A stretch of DNA of 64,000 nucleotides, from assembly GCA_029259595.1 (NCBI GenBank), contig JAJDEW010000088.1, forward strand, positions 17,602 through 81,601, given 5' to 3'. Of this stretch, positions 16,493 to 26,179 are shown piece after piece. The translations under genes and the position numbers were made by a program. Position 1 is the stretch's first letter. Every line of letters starts with the position of its first letter. Under the pieces are notes generated by a model that saw only the letters and a program-made list of their open reading frames with translations, had not been told where the DNA came from and searched no databases. The DNA comes from Planctomycetota bacterium (GTDB lineage Bacteria > Planctomycetota > UBA1135 > GCA-002686595).

Positions 16493-19400
16493 ATGGCCCA
16501 CGAGCCCGCCTCCCCTTCCGCCTTCCTCGCCCCCGAACCCGGGGCCGAAGACGTCGCCCTGCAGGTCGCCTTCGACGAGTGCCTCTCGTCCGCCCATCTC
16601 GCGAGCGGGGCGCCCGTCGTGCGCTGGATCGCGCTCGAGAACCGCGCCGCGGCGAGCTTCGAGGACCTCGAGCTGGCCGTCGGCCTCGCGGGCGCCGCCG
16701 TCGAACCCTGGCGCGTGAGCTTGCGTCGCCTGCCGGGCGGCGGCACGTACTCGAGCGACGAGGTCGAGCTCGCGCTCGACAGGAAAACGCTGGACGACCT
16801 GCGCGCGGCCGAACAGCCCGAGCTCTGGATCGAGGTCCGCCATCGCACCGAATGCCTCGTCCGCGAGAGCTGGCCGCTCGAGATCTTGGCAGAGGACGAA
16901 TGGGCCGGCCTGCGTTCCCTGCCGGAGACCCTGGCGGCCTTCGTGCGGCCCGCCGCGTCCGAGGTGGCTTCGATCGTGTCGGACGCCGCCGTGACCACGG
17001 CTGCGGTCGAAGGCTATGCCGAACCGGCCGGGCTCACGACGTGGATCGAAGCTCTCTGGCAGGCGTGCGCCCGACGCGGCGCGCAGCTCGACGGGCGCGA
17101 AGGCCTGGCGAGCGGCGGCACGATCCAGGACGCCGAGACGCTGTTCGAAGGCGGCCCGGCCTCGGCGCTCGACCTGGCGCTCGTCTTCGCCGCCTGTCTC
17201 GAACGCGCGCACTTGCATCCGCTGATCCTCGTCGGGGACGAGGCCGTTCTCGTCGGCGCCTGGCTCGTCGATGACACCTTCCCCACGGCGACGCTCGACG
17301 ACTCCGCTCGCGTCCGGCGTCGGATCGAGCGCGGCGAGCTGTGCCTGTTCGATGCGGCCGGGCTCGCGGCCGGAGCGGAATGCGATCCGCAGGCGGCCAG
17401 CGCCCGTGCGCTCGCCTGCCTGGAGGATCCCGAGCGCTTCGTCCTCGGCGTCGACGTCGCCGCGGCGCGCGCGTCCGGCGTTCGACCGCTGGACGGGACG
17501 GAAGAGAGCGCGTGGCACACCGAGAGCGCCGAACCCGCGGCCTCGGATCCCCAGGTCAAGCGCATCGAGACGTGGAAGCGCCGCTTGCTCGACCTGACGC
17601 TGCGGAACCGCTTCTTGAACTTCGTTCCGAACCGCAAGACGGTCGCGATCAAGGTGGCGAAGCTCGAGGACGTGTACACGGCCTTGTCCGAGGGAGAGGA
17701 CTTCACGATCCTCACGCGAGCGCGGCAAATGTCCGCCGGTGGGGCGCGCGCCAAGAAGGACGACACCGACTATCTCGCGGAGCAGCTGAAGAAGAAGAAC
17801 CTGCGCACGCTGCTCGACAAGAAGGAGCTCGATCGACGTCTGCTCGAGATCTACCGCGCGGCGCGGCTCTCGGTCGAGGAGACGGGGGCCAACGTCTTGT
17901 ATCTGGCCCTGGGGTTCTTGGCCTGGCAGGAGCCGACGTCCGGCGACCGCACGCTGCTGGCCCCGATCCTGCTCCTGCCGCTGACCATGAAGCGGCTCTC
18001 CGCCAAGAAGGGCTTCGTCATCCGGTTGGCCGACGAAGACCCGCGCGTGAACGTGACCCTGCTGGAGAAGCTCGGCTCGGAGCAGGGGATCGACGTCAGC
18101 GGTCTGCGCGACGTCACCGGGGAAGACGGGTCCATCTCGGTCGCCAAGATCCTCGCCAGCTGGAACAAGGCCATCGCCGGCAAGCGCGGCTGGGAGATCG
18201 TGGACCAAGCTTCCCTGGGGCTGTTCTCGTTCACGAAGTTCTTGATGTGGCGCGATCTCGAGGAGCTCGGCGACCGCCTGCGCGACCAACCGGTGCTGCG
18301 CTACCTGATCGAACGGCCGTCCGTGTCGTTCGACGACCAGCCCTTTCCCGATCCGACGCAGCTCGACCTGCGCGGTCCGGCGGAGCTCTTGCTGCCGATG
18401 GACGCGGACTCGTCCCAGATCGCAGCCGTCGTGGCGGCCGAGGAGGGCAAGAGCTTCATCCTCGAGGGGCCGCCCGGCACGGGCAAGTCCCAGACGATCA
18501 CGAACCTGATCGCCCACTGCCTCACGCGCGGCAAGCGCGTTCTGTTCGTCGCCGAGAAGAAGGCTGCCCTGTCCGTCGTTCGCGACCGCCTGTGTTCGGT
18601 CGGGCTGGGGCCGTTCTGCCTCGAGCTGCATTCGAGCAAGGCCAACAAGCAGGAGGTCCTCGAGCAGCTGCGCGAGACCCTGGACGTCGCCGCTTCGCAA
18701 CCGCCGGACGGCTGGAACGAGCACGCCGAGCGCCTGCAACGCCTGCGCGTCGAGCTCAACGGCTACGTCGAGGAACTGCACGTCTCGCGCCCGATCGGGC
18801 GCAGCCTGCGACGCATGATCGAGCGTCAGATCGAGCTCGAGGGGGCGCCGCTCGTCCCGCTCGAGATCGCAGGCATCGAAGCGCTCACGAGCGACGACTA
18901 TCACGAGGTGCTGGAGCGTGTCGATCGCTTGGCCAGCGCCGCGATCGCCGTCGGCGACCCGAGCGATCACCCGCTGCGGGGCATCCTGGAGCTCGACTGG
19001 GATCGCGAGCTGCCCCAGAAGGTCACGGCCGCGATCGAGTCCGTGCGCGAGGCGCTCGACGCCCTCGACGACGCTCACGAACGCGTCGCACGCCTCTTGG
19101 GCCGCATGGACGAGCAGGCGGCGCAGGTCGCGCCGGCCAGCCACCCCGAGCTCGACGCGCTGGGTGAAGCCGCGCGCCTGTTCCGTGCGATGCCCGTGCT
19201 CGACGGCGAGCTCTTGCCGCCCGAATCCGCCGACCTGCGGGGGCGGATCGCGGACTGGATCGCCTGCGAGAACGAGGTCGCGGAAGCCCGCGCGCAACTC
19301 GCGCAGCGCTACCAGGCGAACTGGCTCGCGGTGGACAGCGACGGGCTGCGCGGTCGCATCCAGGCGGCGCTGTCGGAGAACGTGCTCGTGCGGCCGCTGA

Positions 19401-21670
19401 AGCTCCGGAAACTGCGCAAGGAGCTCGCACCCTATGCGGTCGACGGTTCCTTCGACGCGCGCGCCTTCCTCGCGGCTCTGGACGAACTCGACGGCCTGCG
19501 CCGGCAGGAAGGCGACCTCGAGCTCCTGCGGGCAGGCCTGCTCGAAGAGCTCGGTCCGGACTGGCACGGCTTCGCCTACCCCCACGAGGTCGCGGACCAG
19601 CTCGCCTACGCCGAACGGATCGAGACGGTGCTCGTGGCCGTGGCCGGCGAAGACGTGCGCCTGCAGCGTCAGCTCGCGCGCCGCTGGTACGCGCTCGCGA
19701 CGAACGAGCGCGGCGTGCGTTCGACCGACGGCTTCGAGGCGGATCTCCTGGGCTACACGATCGCGCTCGAGGGCTTCCATCAGGCCTGGAACGACTACAT
19801 CACCCGCATCCGATTGGACGTCGAGCACGTGATCCTTCCCGACCAGCACGGCTTCCTCGCGCGCGTGCGCGAGCACGTCACGGGCTGGGAGACGAACAGC
19901 CCGGAGCTGCGGGACTGGCTCCTTTGGCAGCGGGCCCGCAACGCGGCCATGGAGACGTGGGCGGCGCCGCTCGTGGACGCCTTCGAGCACGGCGCGTTCG
20001 AGGCCTTCGAGCTCCCGCGCGCGCTCGAGCGTTCGTTCAACGAGCTCTTCCTGAAGCGCATGCTCGAGCTGGAAGGTCCCCTGGCGGACTTCCACGGGAT
20101 CGAGCACGGGCGCAAAGTGCAGCGCTTCCGGGAACTCGACGCGGAGTGGATCCAGCTGACCCGGGGCCTCCTGCGCGCCAAGCTCGGCGCGGGCGTCGCC
20201 ACCGCTCTGCGCGAACCGGGCTGCGCCGAGGAGATCGGCCTCCTGGAGCGCGAGCTGCGCAAGAAGCGCCAGATCATGCCCATCCGCCGCTTCTTCGAGA
20301 AGATGCCGAACCTGCTCCCGCGCCTGAAGCCGTGCGTGTTGATGAGCCCGCTCGCCGCGGCGCAATACCTGGAGGCGGAAGGCGACGCCTTCGACCTCGT
20401 CGTGTTCGACGAAGCCTCGCAGATCCCGATCTGGGACGCCGTCGGTGCGATCACGCGCGGCAAGCAGGTCGTGATCGTCGGGGACTCGCGCCAGCTGCCG
20501 CCCACGAACTTCTTCGCGAGCCTCGAAGAGGAAGACGACGTCGACGACGACGACATGGAAGAGCTCGACAGCCTGCTGGAGGAGTGTGTCGCGTCACGCC
20601 TGCCTTCGCTGCAGCTGCGCTGGCACTACCGGAGTCGCCACGAGAGCCTGATCGCCTTCAGCAACCAACGCTACTACGCCAACCGGTTGGTCACGTTCCC
20701 CTCCCCCTCGGCGGAGTCCGAGGAGCTCGGGGTCCGCTTCCGGTTCGTCGAAGGCGGCGTGCAGGACCGCGGCGACACGTCGACGAACCGCGTCGAGGCG
20801 GAGGCGATCGTGGCCGAAGCCGTGTCGATCTTGAAGCGTCCGCGCAAGCGCGGCGCTCCCGCCCCGAGCCTCGGAATCGTGACCTTCAGCCTGCCGCAAC
20901 AGAGGTTGGTCGAAGAGCTGCTCGACGAAGCCCGCGCCCAACAGCCCGAGCTCGACGCCTGGTTCGGTGAGGACAATGCGGAACCGGTCTTCGTCAAGAA
21001 CCTCGAGAGCGTGCAAGGCGACGAGCGCGACGTCATCCTGCTGGGCGTCGGCTTCGGACCGGACGCCAAGGGTCGTCTCTCGATGAACTTCGGGCCCCTG
21101 TGTCGCGAGGGCGGCGAGCGTCGCTTGAACGTCGCGGTCACGCGCGCACGACGCCGCCTGCTCCTGTTCTCGTCGTTGCGCGCCGCCGACATCGACCTGG
21201 CACGCACGCGCGCCACGGGCGCCAAGCACCTCAAGGCCTTCCTCGACTTCGCCGAGCGCGGCGGTCGGGCCCTGGCCCCGACCCTGTTCCGTCCCGGCCC
21301 CGCACCCGAGACCGCGCTCGAAGACGAGCTCTATCGCCGACTCTCGGAACGCGGTCACACGGTCGATCGCCACGTGGGCTGCTCCGAGTTCCGCATCGAC
21401 CTCGCGATCCGCCACCCCGAGCACCCGCAACGCTACGCGCTCGGCATCGAGTGCGACGGCGAAGGCTACCGAGCCGCCGCGACCGCCCGCGATCGTGATC
21501 GCCTGCGCCAGAGCGTCCTGGACGAGCTCGGCTGGCGGCTGCACCGCGTGTGGGCGCTCGATTGGTGGATGCAGGACGAGCGCGAAGTGGAACGCATCGA
21601 AGCCGCGCTGCAGGCCGCCCTCGACGCCGAGCAAGGCATCCCGCGGGTCCGCATCGAACGCGCGGCCTGA
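16493..21670 (+). CDS. Large DUF4011/SF1 helicase with C-terminal MTES_1575-type nuclease domain
   Basis: A 1725-residue cytoplasmic protein. The N-terminal 350 residues are unassigned. A DUF4011-type region starts near 358 (RLLDLTLRNRFLNF). The SF1 helicase core follows: Walker A EGPPGTGKSQ near 658, Walker B VVFDEAS near 1303, GDSRQLPP soon after, then RWHYRSRHESL, SVQGDERDVI and LNVAVTRAR. Between the helicase halves is a long insertion with coiled-coil character and an acidic run (EEEDDVDDDD). The end (about 1600-1725) is a restriction-endonuclease-like fold with RIDLAI, GIECDG and a following Lys-poor helix. The C-terminal DUF3320 found in many relatives is absent. Such proteins are scattered among bacteria and some are tied to defence against foreign DNA, but a repair role is equally possible. 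It stands alone, with convergent and divergent neighbours, so it is probably a single-gene unit. Confidence 0.85.
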   Translation: MAHEPASPSAFLAPEPGAEDVALQVAFDECLSSAHLASGAPVVRWIALENRAAASFEDLELAVGLAGAAVEPWRVSLRRLPGGGTYSSDEVELALDRKTLDDLRAAEQPELWIEVRHRTECLVRESWPLEILAEDEWAGLRSLPETLAAFVRPAASEVASIVSDAAVTTAAVEGYAEPAGLTTWIEALWQACARRGAQLDGREGLASGGTIQDAETLFEGGPASALDLALVFAACLERAHLHPLILVGDEAVLVGAWLVDDTFPTATLDDSARVRRRIERGELCLFDAAGLAAGAECDPQAASARALACLEDPERFVLGVDVAAARASGVRPLDGTEESAWHTESAEPAASDPQVKRIETWKRRLLDLTLRNRFLNFVPNRKTVAIKVAKLEDVYTALSEGEDFTILTRARQMSAGGARAKKDDTDYLAEQLKKKNLRTLLDKKELDRRLLEIYRAARLSVEETGANVLYLALGFLAWQEPTSGDRTLLAPILLLPLTMKRLSAKKGFVIRLADEDPRVNVTLLEKLGSEQGIDVSGLRDVTGEDGSISVAKILASWNKAIAGKRGWEIVDQASLGLFSFTKFLMWRDLEELGDRLRDQPVLRYLIERPSVSFDDQPFPDPTQLDLRGPAELLLPMDADSSQIAAVVAAEEGKSFILEGPPGTGKSQTITNLIAHCLTRGKRVLFVAEKKAALSVVRDRLCSVGLGPFCLELHSSKANKQEVLEQLRETLDVAASQPPDGWNEHAERLQRLRVELNGYVEELHVSRPIGRSLRRMIERQIELEGAPLVPLEIAGIEALTSDDYHEVLERVDRLASAAIAVGDPSDHPLRGILELDWDRELPQKVTAAIESVREALDALDDAHERVARLLGRMDEQAAQVAPASHPELDALGEAARLFRAMPVLDGELLPPESADLRGRIADWIACENEVAEARAQLAQRYQANWLAVDSDGLRGRIQAALSENVLVRPLKLRKLRKELAPYAVDGSFDARAFLAALDELDGLRRQEGDLELLRAGLLEELGPDWHGFAYPHEVADQLAYAERIETVLVAVAGEDVRLQRQLARRWYALATNERGVRSTDGFEADLLGYTIALEGFHQAWNDYITRIRLDVEHVILPDQHGFLARVREHVTGWETNSPELRDWLLWQRARNAAMETWAAPLVDAFEHGAFEAFELPRALERSFNELFLKRMLELEGPLADFHGIEHGRKVQRFRELDAEWIQLTRGLLRAKLGAGVATALREPGCAEEIGLLERELRKKRQIMPIRRFFEKMPNLLPRLKPCVLMSPLAAAQYLEAEGDAFDLVVFDEASQIPIWDAVGAITRGKQVVIVGDSRQLPPTNFFASLEEEDDVDDDDMEELDSLLEECVASRLPSLQLRWHYRSRHESLIAFSNQRYYANRLVTFPSPSAESEELGVRFRFVEGGVQDRGDTSTNRVEAEAIVAEAVSILKRPRKRGAPAPSLGIVTFSLPQQRLVEELLDEARAQQPELDAWFGEDNAEPVFVKNLESVQGDERDVILLGVGFGPDAKGRLSMNFGPLCREGGERRLNVAVTRARRRLLLFSSLRAADIDLARTRATGAKHLKAFLDFAERGGRALAPTLFRPGPAPETALEDELYRRLSERGHTVDRHVGCSEFRIDLAIRHPEHPQRYALGIECDGEGYRAAATARDRDRLRQSVLDELGWRLHRVWALDWWMQDEREVERIEAALQAALDAEQGIPRVRIERAA

Positions 21671-21695
21671 GCTTTGCGCGGAGTCCGGGCCGGCC

Positions 21696-22688
21696 TCAGG
21701 GCCGCTCGAGCGCCGCGAGCGGGAGCGTCGCGAGGTAGATCGCGGTCCGCTCTTCGTGGCTCGAGTAGTAGACGACCTGCAGCTCGTCGCCGGTCAGAAC
21801 CAAGCCCGGGTAGCTCGTGTCGCCGCCGCTCGGAAACGTGTGCACGAGGCGCGGCGGCTCGCCGAACTCGACCTCGAACAGGACGGTGGTGTGGAAATCG
21901 CCCTCGCTGCGGCGCCCCGCGGCCAGGAGCCGCCCGTCCGGCAACACGGACAACTCGGGCCCTCCCAGAGCGCGCCCGAAGTCGGTCCAGGTCCAGTCCG
22001 TGTACGGCGGCCGGGCGCGCCCCAGACGCGCGTGCTGATCGCCTGCACCGCGTCGGACCAACGCGAGCAGCGTCTCGTCGGGCAGGAAGCGCAGCGTCGT
22101 CTCGCTGGGCCGTCCCGTGACGTCGAGGCGCGTGACGTGCTCGAAGTGCACACCGTCGTGACTGCGCACGAGCTGGAGGCGGAACTCCTCCTCGAAGGTC
22201 TGGTAGACCGCGCCCCAGGCGACGTCCTCCCGCCAGGTCAAGCGCCAGAGCCAGTCGCGGGGTGAACGCAGGTCTTCGGGCAGCTCGACCGTCTGCAGCG
22301 GGCCGAAGCGCAGGCCGTCGTCCGCGCTCGCAACCTTCGTCACGCGACGTCGTTCACCGCCGAGGCTCGCGAGCGTGGCGCCCATGATGCAGAAGACGCG
22401 CCCGTTCGGCCCGCTCGACAGGTGCGGATCGCGCAGATCGATCCCCGTCTCTTCCCAGTAGGCGACCGACGTCCAGGGCCCCGCCGGTGTGCCGCGCAAC
22501 ACGCGGACGCTGCCGGGATGCTCGGAGACGTGGTCGGCGCCCTCGCGCAGGGCGCAGAGCAGCCCGTCCCCGTGCGCGATCAGGTCGGGAAAGGCGTTGT
22601 GCGGCGCATGGTCCCAGATGCGGCGCACGGGGAACGGCGCCTGCGAAGGGGCGCTCGTTTCCGCCTGGAGCTTCTCGGGAAGGGGCAT
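21696..22688 (-). CDS. Sialidase/glycosidase-like beta-propeller protein
   Basis: A 330-residue protein made of repeating beta-strand motifs: SVRVLRGTPAGPW, DPHLSSGPNGRVFCIMGAT, KVASADDGLRFG, RSHDGVHFEHV and LSVLPDGRLLAAGR. Spacing of about 50-55 residues and Asp-box-like SxDDG turns fit a five- or six-bladed propeller as in sialidases and related glycoside hydrolases. No signal peptide is visible, so it would be cytoplasmic, or the real start is missed. The start is uncertain: ATG at 22688 (used here) or ATG at 22754, which adds 22 basic residues; neither has a clear ribosome binding site. The catalytic Arg triad of sialidases cannot be assigned. Downstream of the esterase gene on the same strand; both may act on glycans. 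Confidence 0.6.
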   Translation of the reverse strand: MPLPEKLQAETSAPSQAPFPVRRIWDHAPHNAFPDLIAHGDGLLCALREGADHVSEHPGSVRVLRGTPAGPWTSVAYWEETGIDLRDPHLSSGPNGRVFCIMGATLASLGGERRRVTKVASADDGLRFGPLQTVELPEDLRSPRDWLWRLTWREDVAWGAVYQTFEEEFRLQLVRSHDGVHFEHVTRLDVTGRPSETTLRFLPDETLLALVRRGAGDQHARLGRARPPYTDWTWTDFGRALGGPELSVLPDGRLLAAGRRSEGDFHTTVLFEVEFGEPPRLVHTFPSGGDTSYPGLVLTGDELQVVYYSSHEERTAIYLATLPLAALERP

Positions 22689-22771
22689 GGTCACGCTCGC
22701 GTCCCACAATAGCCGCCGCGCGCGCCGTTGGAAGCCTTCGGTCCGGGCGAACATCGGAGGTCGTGCGTCAG

Positions 22772-22840
22772 GCTTGCAGGTGTCACACCGCAGCAGAGGA
22801 CGTCGTCATGGCGCCGAATGACGCTTCCGATGGGCTCTTA
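22772..22840 (-). repeat. Intergenic 3'-end element, copy D
   Basis: Read on the minus strand this begins at the TAA stop of the esterase gene and continues GAGCCC-N9-GTCATTCGGCGCCA-N-GACG-N-CGTCC, ending with CTGCGGTG and a decayed AAGC segment. The core GTCATTCGGCGCCA is identical to copies B and C, and CTGCGGTG is shared with copy B. The right inverted arm is degenerate. Confidence 0.6.
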
Positions 22841-24346
22841 GTCCGCCGAGGCCTCGTGCCAGCGCCGCTCGATGGTCTCGACCATCGCGGCCTGACCGTC
22901 TCGGTGCAAGGTGTGCGGCATGCCCGGGACCACCTCGATCACCATCTCGTCGAGCAGACCCGCCTCGCGCGCCAGGGCCTGGAAGCGCTCGACCGCCCCC
23001 TCGAGATAGAACGTGTCCACCTTGCCGGCATAGACGTGCAGCTTGCCCGCGAGGCTCTCACGCAGCTCGTCCCAGCTCGTGAGCAGGAGGTTCGAGATGT
23101 CGTACTTCTTCCAGGCGCGCGCCGCCTCGTGGTCGATCGCCCCCGTCTCGACGTCGAAGATTCTCCGCGGGGTCCCGTCCTTCGCCAGGCGGCTGAAGGT
23201 GGCCTCGAAGGAGCGGATCTGGCCGCCGGGGTTCAGCACGTTCTCGCGCTGCACGAAGTCGCGATAGGTCAGCCGCACCTCGCCTTCGGAGCGCGCGAGC
23301 GGTCGCTCGTTGCCTTTCTCGTCCACGTACATGTTGCGCGGCGTCCCGTCGGCGAGCGGCTCGTAGAGGTCGATCTGCTGGAAGTCGTGGAAGTCGATCG
23401 GGTCCGGCACGTGGCTCCAGCAGCCGGAAAAGGCCTCGGGGTAGGCGACCTGCAGCCACAGCGACGACCAACCGCCCGAGCTGACGCCGGTGACGTAGCG
23501 GTGCTCGGGCCCGGCTCCGCCGAAGTCCTTCTCGAGCGCGGGGATCAGCTCGTGGACGAGCGCCCGACCCCAGGGACCGATGCTGTCCGAGTCGCAGAAG
23601 ACCGAGTGTCCGTAGAGGTTGCTCGCATCGGGCACGACGACGATCGCTTGCTCGAGGAAGCTCTCCACGGGAATCCGACGCGACCAGCCGTGGATGCTGT
23701 CGTGCGTCCCGCCGAACCCGGTCACGCTGTAGAGCACGGGGTAGCTCTCCTGTTCGCCGTAGTCCTTCGGCAAGAGGACTCCGGCCCGCAGCACGTAATC
23801 GAAGCCGTAAAACTCCGACAGCGCCGGGCTCTGGAACTCGAACAGGCGGATGCGGTCGGTCTCCTGGAAGGGCTCGGGCTCGACGACTTGGTCGAGGCGC
23901 AGGCTCACGACGCCCTCGCTCTCGGGGTCGTAGGTGATCTCGGCCACGGCGCTGTAGACGTCGCCCTCCGACAAGCCCGCCTCGCGTCCGGTCCGGCTCA
24001 CGCGCGCCACGGCCTGGACCTTCCAGGGCTGTGCAGCGACCTCGGACCAGTCCAGCGGATGCCGGGCGGCGGCGTCGGCCGGGCTCACGACGAGGGCTGC
24101 GCCGGGCGCGAGCCCCTGCACCTCGAAGCGCAGCACGGGCGGCGCATCGAACCAGGCGTGCATCGCTCGCCGCGGCTCGCGTCCCGTGGCTTCACCGAAG
24201 GCGACGAAGAGCACGCCGTCGAAGGGCTCCGCGAAGGCCGTTTCGTCGAGCTCCAGCGAGAACTGGCCCACGGCCTGCGACCAGCCGGCCGGGGCGAGGG
24301 TCGCGAGGGCGAGGAGAAGGAAGGCGCGCAGGGGGTTCGGGCTCAT
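22838..24346 (-). CDS. Secreted alpha/beta-hydrolase esterase (putative esterase, CE1-like)
   Basis: A 502-residue protein with a signal peptide (1-23, ending in GWSQA). A beta-sandwich-like N-terminal domain of about 180 residues precedes the hydrolase domain. In the latter, YPVLYSVTGFGGTHDS is the oxyanion region, GVSSG (287-291) the nucleophile elbow with Ser289, and GMPHTLHRDG near the C-terminus gives the likely catalytic His. This arrangement matches feruloyl/acetyl-xylan esterase-like proteins with large lids. It would act outside the cytoplasm on an ester in a polysaccharide or other polymer; the substrate is unknown. The stop codon is the start of an intergenic repeat element, and the sialidase-like gene begins 149 bases further on. 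Confidence 0.75.
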   Translation of the reverse strand: MSPNPLRAFLLLALATLAPAGWSQAVGQFSLELDETAFAEPFDGVLFVAFGEATGREPRRAMHAWFDAPPVLRFEVQGLAPGAALVVSPADAAARHPLDWSEVAAQPWKVQAVARVSRTGREAGLSEGDVYSAVAEITYDPESEGVVSLRLDQVVEPEPFQETDRIRLFEFQSPALSEFYGFDYVLRAGVLLPKDYGEQESYPVLYSVTGFGGTHDSIHGWSRRIPVESFLEQAIVVVPDASNLYGHSVFCDSDSIGPWGRALVHELIPALEKDFGGAGPEHRYVTGVSSGGWSSLWLQVAYPEAFSGCWSHVPDPIDFHDFQQIDLYEPLADGTPRNMYVDEKGNERPLARSEGEVRLTYRDFVQRENVLNPGGQIRSFEATFSRLAKDGTPRRIFDVETGAIDHEAARAWKKYDISNLLLTSWDELRESLAGKLHVYAGKVDTFYLEGAVERFQALAREAGLLDEMVIEVVPGMPHTLHRDGQAAMVETIERRWHEASAD

Positions 24347-24454
24347 GCGCTCACTCTAACGAGTGGGCCAGGGCGCGGGAGCCCCAAGTGTCGGTAGGAG
24401 GTCGAACGAGTCCGGTGCTCTCGCGCCCGACGAGCTCGCGTATCATCGCGCCCC

Positions 24455-26179
24455 ATGAGCGAGGCGCAACGGGGTGGCACGTACGACGTCGCCGTCGTCG
24501 GGTCGGGTCTGGCCGGCTCGTGCTTGGCCGCGATTCTGGCGCGACACGGGCACCGCACACTCTTGCTCGAGGCCGGATCGCACCCGCGCTTCGCGGTCGG
24601 CGAGTCGGTCACCCCGGAGTTCGGGGCGCGCGCGGCGCTCTTGGCCGCGACCTACGACGTGCCCGAGCTGGGTTGGATGAAGAACTTCCAGCTGCTGCGC
24701 TCGCGGATCAGCGCGAACGTCGGAGTGAAGCGCAACTTCACCTTCCTGCATCACCGCGACGGAGTCCCGCACCGCAGCCGCGAGACGTCGCAGTTCGAGA
24801 CGATGACCTATCCGCTCGGTCCGGACTCGCACATCTACCGCGCGGACCTCGATGCGTGGTTGACGAAGGTCGCTGCGCAGTACGGCGCGGAGGTTCGCGA
24901 GCGCACGTCCGTGCAAGACGTCGACGTGCGCGACGATGGCGTCACCCTGGATTGCGGCACGGAGCGCTTCGAGGCCCGCTTCGTCGTCGATGGCTCGGGA
25001 CACCGCTCGGTCCTGGCGAGCAAGCTCGACCTGCGCGCCGAACTGGATCTCGCCACGGACACACGCTCGCTCTTCACGCACATGGAAGGGGTCGGGAGCA
25101 TCACCGCGGCGCGCCCGAGCGGGGATCGCCTGAGCGTGCCCAGTCCGCCGGACGAGGGCACGCTGCATCACCTCTTTCGGGGCGGCTGGTTCTGGGTCAT
25201 CCCGTTCGACAACCACAAGGCGGCGCAGAACCCCCTGTGCAGCGTGGGGCTGACGCTGGACCGCGGCGTGTATCCCGACAACGCGCTTCCCGCCGAGGAG
25301 GAGTTCCGCGCCTTCGTTGCGCGCTTCCCCACCGTCGCCGAGCAGTTGCGCTCGGCGCGACCCGCCCGCGACTGGATCAAGACCGGTCGCATCCAGTACC
25401 GCTCGAAGCGCCTGGCCGGGGACCGTTGGTGCCTCCTGCCGCATGCCGCGCACTTCGTGGACCCGCTCTTCTCGTCGGGCATGCCGCTGACGCTCATGGG
25501 GGTGCACGAGGTGGCGGGCATCCTGCTCGAGAGCCTGCGGACGGACACGTTCAGCGCGGCGCGCTTCGCCACGCTGGAGGAGACCTCGGAGACCAACGTC
25601 CGGATGCAGGACCGACTCGTTCACGGGGCCCTGCAAACCTTTCACTCGCCGGCCTTGTTCAACGCCTGGTTTCGGATCTGGGCCCTCGGCAACTACCACG
25701 CGGCGCTCGGCCTGTACCGGTTGGTTCTCAACCACGAAGCGACCGGCGACCGCGCCTTCCTCGCCGAGGCCTCGACCCCGCTCCACCGGCGCCTGCTCGG
25801 CATGGGACTCTCCTCGCTCCAGAGCGCACTGGACGAGGGCTACGCGCTCTTGCGCGAGCTCGCGGACGGCACGGCTTCGGAGAGCGCCACGGTCGACGGC
25901 CTGTTCCGTGTGCTGGCAGGTTTGGACATCGCGCCGCCGCAGCTGCACCTCACCGAGCGGGATCGCTGCCACTTGAGCTCGTTCACCCTCTTTCCGCTGA
26001 TCGGGATGATCATCTGGGGCAAGCGCCACGCCCCGCCCGAGGTGCGCGAGCGCTACTACGACATCGGCTGGATCTACTTCGCGGAGCTCATGCGCTCCTT
26101 CGGGCGCGACTCACGCCTGGGAGCGGGCGCCCTATGGCGCGGCTTCGCCAACGTCCACTGGGCCAGCAGCCGCGCCTAG
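24455..26179 (+). CDS. Flavin-dependent halogenase-family oxidoreductase
   Basis: A 574-residue flavoprotein. The N-terminal VAVVGSGLAGSCLA (12-25) is the FAD-binding GxGxxG, followed by LLLEAG and the VGESVTP segment (48-54). The diagnostic halogenase motif WxWxIP is intact as WFWVIP at 245-250, with FSSGMPLTLMGVHE further on in the place of the flavin-site stretch of tryptophan halogenases. Such enzymes use FADH2, oxygen and halide to chlorinate or brominate electron-rich aromatic rings, and need a separate flavin reductase, not seen here. Some relatives without halogenase activity exist. It is transcribed towards the second polyene block and ends only 72 bases from it. Chlorination of an aromatic polyene head, as in flexirubins, is a reasonable inference. 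Its stop codon lies in a perfect palindrome. Confidence 0.82.
   Translation: MSEAQRGGTYDVAVVGSGLAGSCLAAILARHGHRTLLLEAGSHPRFAVGESVTPEFGARAALLAATYDVPELGWMKNFQLLRSRISANVGVKRNFTFLHHRDGVPHRSRETSQFETMTYPLGPDSHIYRADLDAWLTKVAAQYGAEVRERTSVQDVDVRDDGVTLDCGTERFEARFVVDGSGHRSVLASKLDLRAELDLATDTRSLFTHMEGVGSITAARPSGDRLSVPSPPDEGTLHHLFRGGWFWVIPFDNHKAAQNPLCSVGLTLDRGVYPDNALPAEEEFRAFVARFPTVAEQLRSARPARDWIKTGRIQYRSKRLAGDRWCLLPHAAHFVDPLFSSGMPLTLMGVHEVAGILLESLRTDTFSAARFATLEETSETNVRMQDRLVHGALQTFHSPALFNAWFRIWALGNYHAALGLYRLVLNHEATGDRAFLAEASTPLHRRLLGMGLSSLQSALDEGYALLRELADGTASESATVDGLFRVLAGLDIAPPQLHLTERDRCHLSSFTLFPLIGMIIWGKRHAPPEVRERYYDIGWIYFAELMRSFGRDSRLGAGALWRGFANVHWASSRA

Noticed and set aside
14801..20365. 1854-codon open frame on the minus strand opposite the helicase gene
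   Set aside because: It mirrors the codon structure of the helicase gene and has a composition rich in Arg, Gln, Glu and Ala without any domain; long antisense frames are expected at this G+C. The plus-strand helicase has full motifs.
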